DNA from: Kribbella soli
GTDB taxonomy: Bacteria > Actinomycetota > Actinomycetes > Propionibacteriales > Kribbellaceae
DNA: 64,000 nt
NCBI RefSeq assembly: GCF_004331345.1
Contig: NZ_SJJZ01000001.1
Coordinates: 1,364,001 to 1,428,000 of the forward strand
Direction: 5' to 3'
Below the pieces are notes generated by a model. That model was not told where the DNA came from, did no database searches, and saw only the letters and a program-made list of their open reading frames with translations. The translations under genes were made by a program, and so were the position numbers. Positions within the stretch are counted from its first letter, which is position 1. Each line of letters begins with the position of its first letter. Shown here in pieces: positions 9,029 to 16,646 of the stretch.

Positions 9029-12000
9029 TCAGCTGGCCCAGGCGCGGTCGATCGTCTGGGTGATGCTGTTGCCGATCAGGTCCGTCGCGGTCACCCGGAT
9101 GCTCGGGTACGCACCGGCCGGTACCTGAGCGCGGACGGTGCCGATCCCGCGCAGCGACAGCTTCTTCCAGGTCTTCCCGTCGTACGAGATCTCCGCGGTG
9201 GTCCGGAAGATCCCCACGCCGCGCACGCCCGGCTGGTAGCGCGGGGTGAGCTCGAGCCAGCCGTTGGTGTGCTTGTAGTCGACCTGAACGAGCGGCAGTA
9301 CGGCCCGGCTCTTGGACGGCACCGAGAGGAAGTGCCACTGGGTGTGCGTCGACGTCGAGGTCTTCGCCCAGCTGTTCGGGCCACGCTGCTGGTCCAGCGT
9401 CAGGTCATACCACGCGGCGCGTTCCGGGACGGTGAACTGTGCGACCGACCAGTTCTTGCTGCCCAGTTCGACACCGTTGCTGCTGAGCTTCATGCTCGTC
9501 ACGTCGCCGCGGTCGGCCCAGCCGTACGTGGTCCGGTCGCCGCTCACGTACTGCGGAATCGCGATCCGCAGCGCGTTCTCGAACCGCGCCGGCGGCCAGC
9601 CCTGCGCCTCGTCACCCGGCGCGTCCGACAACCCCGGTACGGCGGGACGCGTGATCGACTCCCACCAGCCGCGCGTGACCTGCTCGCCCGGCCGGTAGGA
9701 CCGCGTGATCGTGGCCTCGAAGCCGGTCTCGTTCCACTCCCCCGCGGACGTCTTCTCGTCCCAGGTGACGCCCTTCTGATCGGTGACGAGGTAGTCGGTC
9801 CGTTTCACCGCACCGGCCACCAACCGCGACGACGTCAGTCCGGTCGAGATCCCCGGAAGGTGCGCGATCCGCTGGTCCCGGTGCAGCCAGAACGCGTCGT
9901 TGCGCTGGAAGTCCGTGGTCACCACGGCCGGGCGCATCTTCGCGACGTCGTACGTCAGCGCGCCCTTCACCACCGACGGGCCGAGCGCGACGTCGTACCG
10001 GTAGGTGCTGTCGAGCAGGCCGTTCAGCTGCACGGACTGCGGGCCCTTCGCCAGCTCGGCGAGCAGTTGGTTGCCCTGATCGGATCGCAACAGGTAGAGC
10101 GGGACGCCTTGGTCGCTACTGGTCGACCAGAAGCCGGGGGCTTCGTTGTAGAGGAACACCACCTTGGCGCCGGCGGCCTTCGCGGCCTTGACCTGTGCGG
10201 TCGTCTTGCTGAAGCCACCCCAACGGATCAGCACGGCGGCGTCCTTGGCGCCGGTCAGCTCGGCCGCAGTACCGTCGCCGCCGTTGTAGAGCGGGAGCTT
10301 CTCGTTCCCGACGTACACGTTCCGGGACGATCCCTCGGCCGGCGTCGGCAGGCGTACGCCGTTGACGTCGACGGTCAGTTTCGGCTGCGCGAGATCCCAG
10401 CGCTGCACGACCTGGAAGGTGCCGTTGGCAACCTTTCCGAAGTCCTGGACGTAGACGCCGTCGGCGACCCGGCCGTTGTACGCCCAGCCGGACACGGCGT
10501 CCCGGTCACCGACCTTGCGGTGCCAGGCGACGCCGATGCTCTGCGCGTCGGCCGGTCGCGGCGTCTTGATCGTCACCTTGTGCGCCGCCCGGGCGTCGAA
10601 CGTGAACGTCCGGTCGCTGCCGATCCACTCGTCCGGATCGCCGAGCAGCGTGATCGAGTTGGCCCAGTCCGCCTCGTCGCCGCCAACGGCGTACGCCATC
10701 ACGCTGTAGCGGCCGGTCGGTACGTCGAGCGTGCGGCTGCCGGTCTCGTCGAACGCGATCGCGCTGACGTCGCCGGTGTCCTGGTTCCACAGCTGTACGC
10801 CGCTCGCACCGGCCTTGGTGGTGGCGGGCAGTCCGTCGCGGCCGATCGCCTTCACGGTCACCTGGTTCAGCCGCCCGGCGGCCGCGAACCCGAGGCCGGT
10901 CCGGTACGACGTGGCGCCGGCGCGGGCCGTCAGCACACCGGAGTACTTGGCGGACTGCGTCTTGGCGAGGTCGAGGGTGACGGTCGCGGACCCCGTACCA
11001 CCGGCGGGGATGGTCAGCCGGGCTGGGCTCACCGTCAGCCCGGCCTCCACCCCCGCCGGAGACTGTGCGTCGACCGACAGCGTGAGCGTCACCGGCCGGT
11101 TCGAGTTGTTGCGGTAGGCAACCGTACGGGTGACCGGCGCGGGGGCGGTCGGGCCGGTCCAGGACAGGTCACCGAAGAACAGGTTGGCGGTGTCCGGGAG
11201 GACCTTCGGGTCGAGCGCGTTCGGGATGTCGATCCGGCCGAGGCCCTGCTGGTCGGTGCGGGCGCCGGCCGACGGGACAGCCGTCGAGGCCAGTGCGGCC
11301 TTGAGTTGCGGGCCGGTCCAGTCGGGGTGCCGTTGCGCGAGGATCGCGGCGGCGCCGGCGACGTGCGGCGTCGCCATCGACGTACCGCTCATGGCTGTGT
11401 AGTACTGGCCGAGGATGTGGCCCTGCTCGGTGCCGGCGGCGCGGGCGGCGGCGATCTCCACGCCGGGAGCGGTCACCTCGGGCTTCAGGGCGCCGTCGCC
11501 GACGCGCGGGCCGCGGCTGGAGAAGTTCGCCAGGCTGTTGTCCCGGTCGACCGCGCCGACGGTCAGCGCCTCGGACGCGGCGCCGGGAGATCCGACGGTT
11601 TCCTCGGCGCCGGAGTTGCCGGCCGCGATCACGAACAGCGCGCCGCTCGACTTCGACAGCCGGTCGACGGCCTCGCTCATCGGGTCGGTGCCGTCGGACG
11701 GCCAGCCGCCGAGGCTCATGCTGACGACCTTCGCGCCCTGCTGGACGGCCCACTCCATGCCGGCGATCGCCTCGGAGTCGTAGCCGCCGCCGCTGTTGTC
11801 GAGCACCTTGCCGATCAGCAGTTCCGAGCCCGGTGCCACGCCCTTCCGCTTGCCGTCGGACGCTGTACCGAGACCGGCGACGATCGAGGCGGTGTGCGTT
11901 CCGTGGCCGTGCAGGTCTTGGACGGCCTGGTCGGGGACGAAGCTCTCCGACGCGACGACCTGCTTCGCGAGATCGGGGTGGCCGGCGTCGTACCCGGTGT

Positions 12001-12685
12001 CGAGTACGGCGACCTTCACGCCGTTGCCGTCGTACCCCTGCTTCCAGGCGGTCGGGGCGCCGATCTGCTTCGTGGACTGGTCGAGGGTGGCGTGGGTGCG
12101 GCCATCGAGCCAGATCGTCGTCACCTGGCTGGACTTGAACGTGGTCGGGCCGCTGATGCCGTCCCAGAACGTCTTCGCGTCGGCCTTCTGCACGCTCACC
12201 GCGGTGCTTCCGACGCTGGCGAGGGTACGGCGGTACGTCGCAGCGGCGGGCGTGCTTGGTGCGCTGCGGAGGGTGGCGGGCGCGGTCAGGAGGAGCGGAA
12301 GGCTAGCGTTGCTGGCGTCGTCGTACCCCTGCGCCGCCAGCTCGGTCAGGTTGAAGAGGCGCTTGTCGAGGCGGCCCGCGGAGAACAGCGGGTAGGCGTC
12401 GGCCGGGACCAGGGTGAGGTCTCCGTCGAATGTGCCGAAGTAGTACGGCTCGTCGTCGAGCAGGCGGGCCGAGACCTGGCCGTTGGAGCTCGTGGTCAGC
12501 TCGGCGACGTCCCCGGTGATCAGCGTGATCCGCTTGCTGCTCGCGCCGGGCGTCGGGTTGGTTGCCGTGGGGCCGGCTGGTGCGTCGGGCGGGCCGGCAT
12601 TCGCCGTGGTGGTCGTCAGCAGCAGGGAGCCGGCGACCACCGCGGCGAGCAGGCCGACCGCGGACCGGGACATTCGAGACATCAC
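9029..12685 (-). CDS. Large secreted S8 family serine protease (subtilase)
   Basis: About 1,218 residues. A signal peptide and a propeptide of roughly 200 residues precede the catalytic domain. The triad is intact: Asp in VKVAVLDTGYDAGHPDL, His in DLHGHGTHTASIVAGLG, Ser in GTSMATPHVAGAAAILAQ. The long C-terminal part has beta-sandwich-like segments and a PA-like stretch (ALTGAKDAAVLIRWGG region onwards), common in streptomycete-type exported subtilases. GGGAGG lies 9 bases before a GTG at 12685 and 12 before an ATG at 12682; the GTG is preferred. It probably degrades extracellular protein. Confidence 0.92.
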   Translation of the reverse strand: MMSRMSRSAVGLLAAVVAGSLLLTTTTANAGPPDAPAGPTATNPTPGASSKRITLITGDVAELTTSSNGQVSARLLDDEPYYFGTFDGDLTLVPADAYPLFSAGRLDKRLFNLTELAAQGYDDASNASLPLLLTAPATLRSAPSTPAAATYRRTLASVGSTAVSVQKADAKTFWDGISGPTTFKSSQVTTIWLDGRTHATLDQSTKQIGAPTAWKQGYDGNGVKVAVLDTGYDAGHPDLAKQVVASESFVPDQAVQDLHGHGTHTASIVAGLGTASDGKRKGVAPGSELLIGKVLDNSGGGYDSEAIAGMEWAVQQGAKVVSMSLGGWPSDGTDPMSEAVDRLSKSSGALFVIAAGNSGAEETVGSPGAASEALTVGAVDRDNSLANFSSRGPRVGDGALKPEVTAPGVEIAAARAAGTEQGHILGQYYTAMSGTSMATPHVAGAAAILAQRHPDWTGPQLKAALASTAVPSAGARTDQQGLGRIDIPNALDPKVLPDTANLFFGDLSWTGPTAPAPVTRTVAYRNNSNRPVTLTLSVDAQSPAGVEAGLTVSPARLTIPAGGTGSATVTLDLAKTQSAKYSGVLTARAGATSYRTGLGFAAAGRLNQVTVKAIGRDGLPATTKAGASGVQLWNQDTGDVSAIAFDETGSRTLDVPTGRYSVMAYAVGGDEADWANSITLLGDPDEWIGSDRTFTFDARAAHKVTIKTPRPADAQSIGVAWHRKVGDRDAVSGWAYNGRVADGVYVQDFGKVANGTFQVVQRWDLAQPKLTVDVNGVRLPTPAEGSSRNVYVGNEKLPLYNGGDGTAAELTGAKDAAVLIRWGGFSKTTAQVKAAKAAGAKVVFLYNEAPGFWSTSSDQGVPLYLLRSDQGNQLLAELAKGPQSVQLNGLLDSTYRYDVALGPSVVKGALTYDVAKMRPAVVTTDFQRNDAFWLHRDQRIAHLPGISTGLTSSRLVAGAVKRTDYLVTDQKGVTWDEKTSAGEWNETGFEATITRSYRPGEQVTRGWWESITRPAVPGLSDAPGDEAQGWPPARFENALRIAIPQYVSGDRTTYGWADRGDVTSMKLSSNGVELGSKNWSVAQFTVPERAAWYDLTLDQQRGPNSWAKTSTSTHTQWHFLSVPSKSRAVLPLVQVDYKHTNGWLELTPRYQPGVRGVGIFRTTAEISYDGKTWKKLSLRGIGTVRAQVPAGAYPSIRVTATDLIGNSITQTIDRAWAS

Positions 12686-12810
12686 AGGGGGAAACCTCCC
12701 GACGCCCCGACCCACGCGAGGCCGTCGTAGCGACCCTCGCAGTTGCCCTCAGCCCCGGTCTACCGATCCCCCTGACCTACACCCGCCATGACCGATACCG
12801 GCCACCTTGT

Positions 12811-12855
12811 GCACCCACCAACCAAACACCGCGCCGAAAAACGGTTGGTGGGTGC
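12811..12855 (-). terminator. Hairpin after the LLM oxidoreductase gene
   Basis: 13-base perfect arms (GCACCCACCAACC with GGTTGGTGGGTGC) around a 19-base loop begin 7 bases past the stop of the minus-strand LLM gene. There is no U-tract. The CACCCACCAA core recurs in the 33.3 kb repeat element. Confidence 0.6.
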
Positions 12856-12861
12856 TCAAAG

Positions 12862-13824
12862 TCAGGCGAAGCGCTTGGCGATGTTCTCGACCCGCTCGAG
12901 GAGATCGAGGTCGTAGGCGACGCCGGGGATGTAGAAGATGACGTAGTCGGCGCCGGCCTCCAGGACCGCCTCGACCTTGTCCGCGATCTCGTCCTCGGTG
13001 GCGATGGTGTTGTCGCGGTCGAACTTCTCGCGGTTCATCGGGCCGAGCGCCTTCTCGGTCGCCTTCTGCGGGTCGTCACCCTTGTCGATCGGGAACACGT
13101 TGAAGTTCGTCGACTTGATGATGTCGTCGTAGTTCCGGCCGAGCTTCTCGCAGTGCCCGCGGAGGATGTCCGCCTTCTCCTTGAACAGCTGCGGGTTGCC
13201 GCCGCCGATGTTCGCGGCGTCGGCGTACTGCGCGACCAGCTTCAGCGTGACCCTCGGGCCGCCGCCGCCGATCCAGAAGCTCGGGTGCGGCTTGCGGACG
13301 CCCTTCGGCTCGTTGATCGGGGCATCGATCGAGTAGTACTTGCCGTTGTAGACCGGCTTGTCCTCGGTCCACATCTTGTAGATGATCTCGGTCGCCTCGC
13401 GGAACGCGGCCATCCGCTGCGGTACGTCGGTCCACTCGTAGCCGTACGCCTTCCACTCGTGCTCGTACCAGCCCGCGCCGATCCCGGCGTACAGGCGGCC
13501 GTGGCTCGCGACGTCGACGGTGGATGCGATCTTCGCGTACAGCGAAGGGTTGCGGTACCCGTTGCAGCCGACCATCTGGCCGATGTTCACCCGCTTGGTG
13601 TCGCGGGCCAGCGCCGCCGTGGCGCTCCAGCACTCGAAGGTGGTGTTGTCACTCGGCTCCGGCACCGTGTGGAAGTGGTCGAACAGCCAGATCGAGTCCC
13701 ACGACTGCTCGTCGGCCCGCTTGGCGACGTCGGTCATCGCCTCCCACTGCTCGATCGGATCGGCGATGCCGGCCAGGTCCATCTTCCAGCCCTGCGGTAC
13801 GAAGACCCCGAAACGTGTAGTCAT
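12862..13824 (-). CDS. LLM class F420-dependent oxidoreductase
   Basis: 320 residues from the ATG at 13824. It has the luciferase-like TIM-barrel pattern: N-terminal RFGVFVPQGW, the WLFDHF strand, GQMVGCNGYRNPSLYAKIASTVDVASHGR and GAGWYEHEWKAYGYEW. These features fit the F420-dependent branch common in actinobacteria; the substrate is unknown. An AAGGA ribosome site is spaced 7 bases from the ATG. A 12-base inverted repeat covers both the ribosome site and the start codon. It is a single-gene unit between two protease genes. Confidence 0.88.
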   Translation of the reverse strand: MTTRFGVFVPQGWKMDLAGIADPIEQWEAMTDVAKRADEQSWDSIWLFDHFHTVPEPSDNTTFECWSATAALARDTKRVNIGQMVGCNGYRNPSLYAKIASTVDVASHGRLYAGIGAGWYEHEWKAYGYEWTDVPQRMAAFREATEIIYKMWTEDKPVYNGKYYSIDAPINEPKGVRKPHPSFWIGGGGPRVTLKLVAQYADAANIGGGNPQLFKEKADILRGHCEKLGRNYDDIIKSTNFNVFPIDKGDDPQKATEKALGPMNREKFDRDNTIATEDEIADKVEAVLEAGADYVIFYIPGVAYDLDLLERVENIAKRFA

Positions 13825-13853
13825 GCTGCCATCCTTTCCGGGGATGGCAGCAT
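13823..13853 (-). promoter_or_regulatory. Hairpin covering ribosome site and start codon of the LLM gene
   Basis: ATGCTGCCATCC (13823-13834) and GGATGGCAGCAT (13842-13853) are perfect complements around a 7-base loop. In the minus-strand mRNA the 3' arm spans part of the ribosome site and the first two bases of the start codon, so folding should limit translation. Regulation is inferred. Confidence 0.55.
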
Positions 13854-13911
13854 CGGTCCATGAATACGAGTACTGAATTTGCACTCAATCGGACCACTAC
13901 AGCTTCTTAAT

Positions 13912-15753
13912 TCATCGGGCGCTCAGCACTCCCGCTCCGGTGCCGGGTCCGCTGCGATCGACGGCTCGGGCGGAGAGCAGGGCGTTCAGCGCGACGGGCG
14001 CCAGCCGGCCGCCGAACTCCTGCCGGGTCAGGGCCGCCACGCCGGCAGCGGTCGGCGCCGAGGCCGACGTACCGAAGAAGCGGCAGCCGCCCTGGGTCGT
14101 GGTCGGGCAGGTCCCGGAGCCGAAGCCGCCGACGCCGCTGACCGACTCGCCGTCGGCCGCGAGCCAGTTCGGCGCCGGGAAGTTCAACGCGCCTGCGCCG
14201 GAGATCCCGCGGCACGGGCCGGGCCTCCCGCCGGGGCAGCGGGTCGTGCTGACGAGCTGCGTCGGACCCGCGGCGCTGAACGCCTCGAGCGGTGCGGTCT
14301 TCGGGTCGGTGGACACGCTCGCGTTCACGGCGCCCGCGCTGGTGGCGAAGACGGTGTAGTTCGAGTCCGGGTTCATCGAGCCGGCCGGCTCCGGCGGGTC
14401 GATCGTCTGGACGCCGGCCGACAGCGCCCGCCAGCGCAGATCCAGGATCGGCGCCTTGCGGGCCGTCGAGGTCCCTTCGACGTCGACGACGAGCTTCACG
14501 GGCTGCGCCGCGGTCGTCGTGTTGAAGTACTCGAACTGCTCGATGGTGTCGCCGACACCGTTCGCCTGGACGGCGTCGCTGGACGCGAGGCACTTCGTCC
14601 CCGTGCTGTCCATCAGGTACAGGTTGAGATCGGTGAACCCGCCCTGACCCGCGGTCGGGTAGATCGCCCGCGGCTCGCTCCACTGCAGTGTCGGCATGAT
14701 TCCGGCGCCGGGCAGCAGATTGAGGTCGTACGTCGTGTCGCTGCCGCGCAACCGCACCACGTTGTCGGGCGCCTTCTTGCAGCCGGTGTACGGCCCGGTC
14801 GCGCCGTCCGCACCCTTGCCCGTTCCGGTCGCGGTCACCCGCGGTGCGTGCCGGTTGCCGAGGTTCCCGGCCGAGGAGCTGACCCAGATGCCGTGCTTGG
14901 CGAGCGCCTCGGCCGTTGCGGCGCCGAGGCCCTGCTGGAACGCCGGCTCGTCGTCGAGCGCGATGTCCTCGGCAATCATCGTGACACCGGACTTCGCGAG
15001 GATGTGGAACGCCTCGAAGTAGTCGGCGTTGGTGTCCAGCGTGCTCGCGAAGGCCAGCTTCGCGTCCGGAGCGAGGTCGTGGATGATCTCCATCATCGCG
15101 GTGCCCTCGTCGTTGCCGTACGCCGCCGACTGCAGCACCTTGGTGTCGGCCGGCAGCTCGCCCGCGGCGATCGCGTCCGCGACATGGTCGGCGTCACCGG
15201 AGATCACGCCGATCCTCTGACCGCGACCGGTCAAGCCCTTGGCCTGTGCCTTGTCCGCCTGGTGCAGCTGGACACCCTCGGCAGTGATCGGGCCGACGTC
15301 GACGGCGGGCCGCAGCGACGGACGCAGGGCCGTCACCCAGCCGAGTGCCGCGACGGCGTCCAGCTTGTCGTACGGGACCGTGGCAGAGACCAGGCCGGTG
15401 CTGGGGAGCTCGGCGCCGGCGACGGCCGGGAAGTCCGCGGAGTTCTTGAGCACAGAGACGCCGAGTGCGGTGAGGTCGGCCTGCTGCTGCGCGGTGACCG
15501 GCGCGGCGGCGTACACCTGGACCCCGAGGCGGCTGCCCTCTACGCCCAGCGAGCGGGTCTGCACACTCGATTGGTTCTTCGCAGCCAGCGTCGCGGCGTC
15601 CCGCAGCATCGACGGGATCTTGCTCTGTGCAGCCTGTGCAGCCTGTGCTGCTGCCGGGCCCGGTGGTGTCGCTGCGGTCGCCGGGGAGCCCACGGCAACC
15701 ACCGCCATCGGAACGATCAGCATGACGCTGCCCAGCACATATCGGAGCTTCAT
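13912..15753 (-). CDS. Subtilase-like secreted protein with Glu replacing the catalytic His
   Basis: 613 residues with a signal peptide (about 1-28). The Ser region is canonical (GTSASAPTAAGVAAL, Ser near 563), the oxyanion Asn lies in SSSAGNLGN (near 297), and an Asp lies in IGVISGDADH (near 187). Where subtilases have HGT, this protein has NDEGTAMMEIIHDLAP, so Glu216 takes the His position. A Glu/Asp/Ser set recalls sedolisins (S53), though the frame is S8-like. It may be a divergent active protease or a binding protein. It ends close to the LLM promoter region. Confidence 0.8.
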   Translation of the reverse strand: MKLRYVLGSVMLIVPMAVVAVGSPATAATPPGPAAAQAAQAAQSKIPSMLRDAATLAAKNQSSVQTRSLGVEGSRLGVQVYAAAPVTAQQQADLTALGVSVLKNSADFPAVAGAELPSTGLVSATVPYDKLDAVAALGWVTALRPSLRPAVDVGPITAEGVQLHQADKAQAKGLTGRGQRIGVISGDADHVADAIAAGELPADTKVLQSAAYGNDEGTAMMEIIHDLAPDAKLAFASTLDTNADYFEAFHILAKSGVTMIAEDIALDDEPAFQQGLGAATAEALAKHGIWVSSSAGNLGNRHAPRVTATGTGKGADGATGPYTGCKKAPDNVVRLRGSDTTYDLNLLPGAGIMPTLQWSEPRAIYPTAGQGGFTDLNLYLMDSTGTKCLASSDAVQANGVGDTIEQFEYFNTTTAAQPVKLVVDVEGTSTARKAPILDLRWRALSAGVQTIDPPEPAGSMNPDSNYTVFATSAGAVNASVSTDPKTAPLEAFSAAGPTQLVSTTRCPGGRPGPCRGISGAGALNFPAPNWLAADGESVSGVGGFGSGTCPTTTQGGCRFFGTSASAPTAAGVAALTRQEFGGRLAPVALNALLSARAVDRSGPGTGAGVLSAR

Positions 15754-15853
15754 AGGTGTCCTCTCCCCCTACAGCGCGGTCGCGACCCACAGTCATCTAC
15801 CCACCAACCGACTGTCCAGTCCTTGCGTCTATCGATCCGAAGGAGGGTTCATC

Positions 15854-16543
15854 ATCGAGACCACGAAGTTCGACCACTTGTTCACCACCGCGGCCCCGCG
15901 GATCGCAGCCGGCACGCACCAGCGCGACGAGCTCCCGCGCGAAGGCGGGCGCTGGCCGCTCAGCGTCGTACTGCGCCCTGCACCGGAGAGTCGGCTCTCC
16001 CACGCACTGGATGCCGTCACGCAGGAGGCGGCGGAGCTGGCGGGGCCTGGGCACTGGCAGACCGGGCAACTCGGCTCTGCCCACCTGACGGTCCGTGCCT
16101 TGGAGCCCCGCCGCGAGCACCTCCCCGCCGACGATCCGGTCGTCGCCCGGTACCACTCGGCCCTGCACCGCGCGACCACGCGTGCGCAGTGGCCGATCGG
16201 GTTCCGTGTTACCGGCCTCACTCTCACCGCAGGCACGGTCATGGCCTGCGCCGAGCCACTGGACGCTGCGGCCGACGCCTTCAGCGACCACGTCACCCAC
16301 GAGCTCGGTCCCGATGCCTGGTACGAGACCGAACGCCGCGACATCTGGTACCTCAATCTCCTCCACTTCACGGATGACATCGCGGCCCCGGACGCGCTGA
16401 TCGAGTGGGTCGGCGACCGGCGCACGACGTCGCTCGGCACGATGCTCATCGAGGCCCCGGAGCTCGTCCGGTCCGAGTACCGCCCGGGTCCGCGTCCGCA
16501 CATGGGCCCGATAGCGCTCGGCGACGCCGTGAGAGCGCTCTAG
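15854..16543 (+). CDS. 2H phosphoesterase-like protein with probable ATC start
   Basis: About 229 residues. Two H-x-T motifs (AHLTVRAL near residue 77 and LLHFTDDI near residue 174) suggest the 2H phosphoesterase superfamily (2'-5' RNA ligase/cyclic phosphodiesterase fold). The order and spacing fit, but the family match is tentative. No ATG or GTG lies near the expected start. A strong AAGGAGG at 15840-15846 sits 7 bases before an ATC at 15854; the alternative is a TTG at 15878 without a ribosome site. Translation in frame is well supported up to the stop at 16543. Confidence 0.6.
   Translation: METTKFDHLFTTAAPRIAAGTHQRDELPREGGRWPLSVVLRPAPESRLSHALDAVTQEAAELAGPGHWQTGQLGSAHLTVRALEPRREHLPADDPVVARYHSALHRATTRAQWPIGFRVTGLTLTAGTVMACAEPLDAAADAFSDHVTHELGPDAWYETERRDIWYLNLLHFTDDIAAPDALIEWVGDRRTTSLGTMLIEAPELVRSEYRPGPRPHMGPIALGDAVRAL
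16532..16541. promoter_or_regulatory. LacI/CebR-like operator, upstream copy
   Basis: AGAGCGCTCT, a perfect 10-base palindrome with the GAGCGCTC core known from CebR sites, lies upstream of the predicted GH3 promoter. It overlaps the end of the preceding gene. Confidence 0.5.
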
Positions 16544-16562
16544 TTCCGGAACCGGTGAGCTC

Positions 16563-16591
16563 TTGACCCGGGTTCGGGGAGGGCTGAGAGT
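16563..16591 (+). promoter_or_regulatory. Predicted promoter of the GH3 gene
   Basis: A TTGACC -35 box at 16563-16568 and a GAGAGT -10 box at 16586-16591 are spaced by 17 bases. Both match the streptomycete housekeeping consensus reasonably. The promoter sits between two GAGCGCTC palindromes. Confidence 0.5.
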
Positions 16592-16597
16592 CGGGCC

Positions 16598-16607
16598 CGA
16601 GCGCTCG
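16598..16607. promoter_or_regulatory. LacI/CebR-like operator, downstream copy
   Basis: CGAGCGCTCG, a perfect 10-base palindrome, falls where transcription of the GH3 gene should start. Its centre is 66 bases from the upstream copy. Confidence 0.55.
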
Positions 16608-16646
16608 TGCTCTGTGTCCCTCTGCGTGTCCCTGTGAGGAGTCGCC

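Noticed and set aside
9269..12730. A plus-strand open frame of more than 1,100 codons opposite the large protease gene
   Set aside because: The minus strand has an intact S8 protease with signal peptide and triad. The opposite frame has no recognisable domain and arises from G/C bias at third positions.
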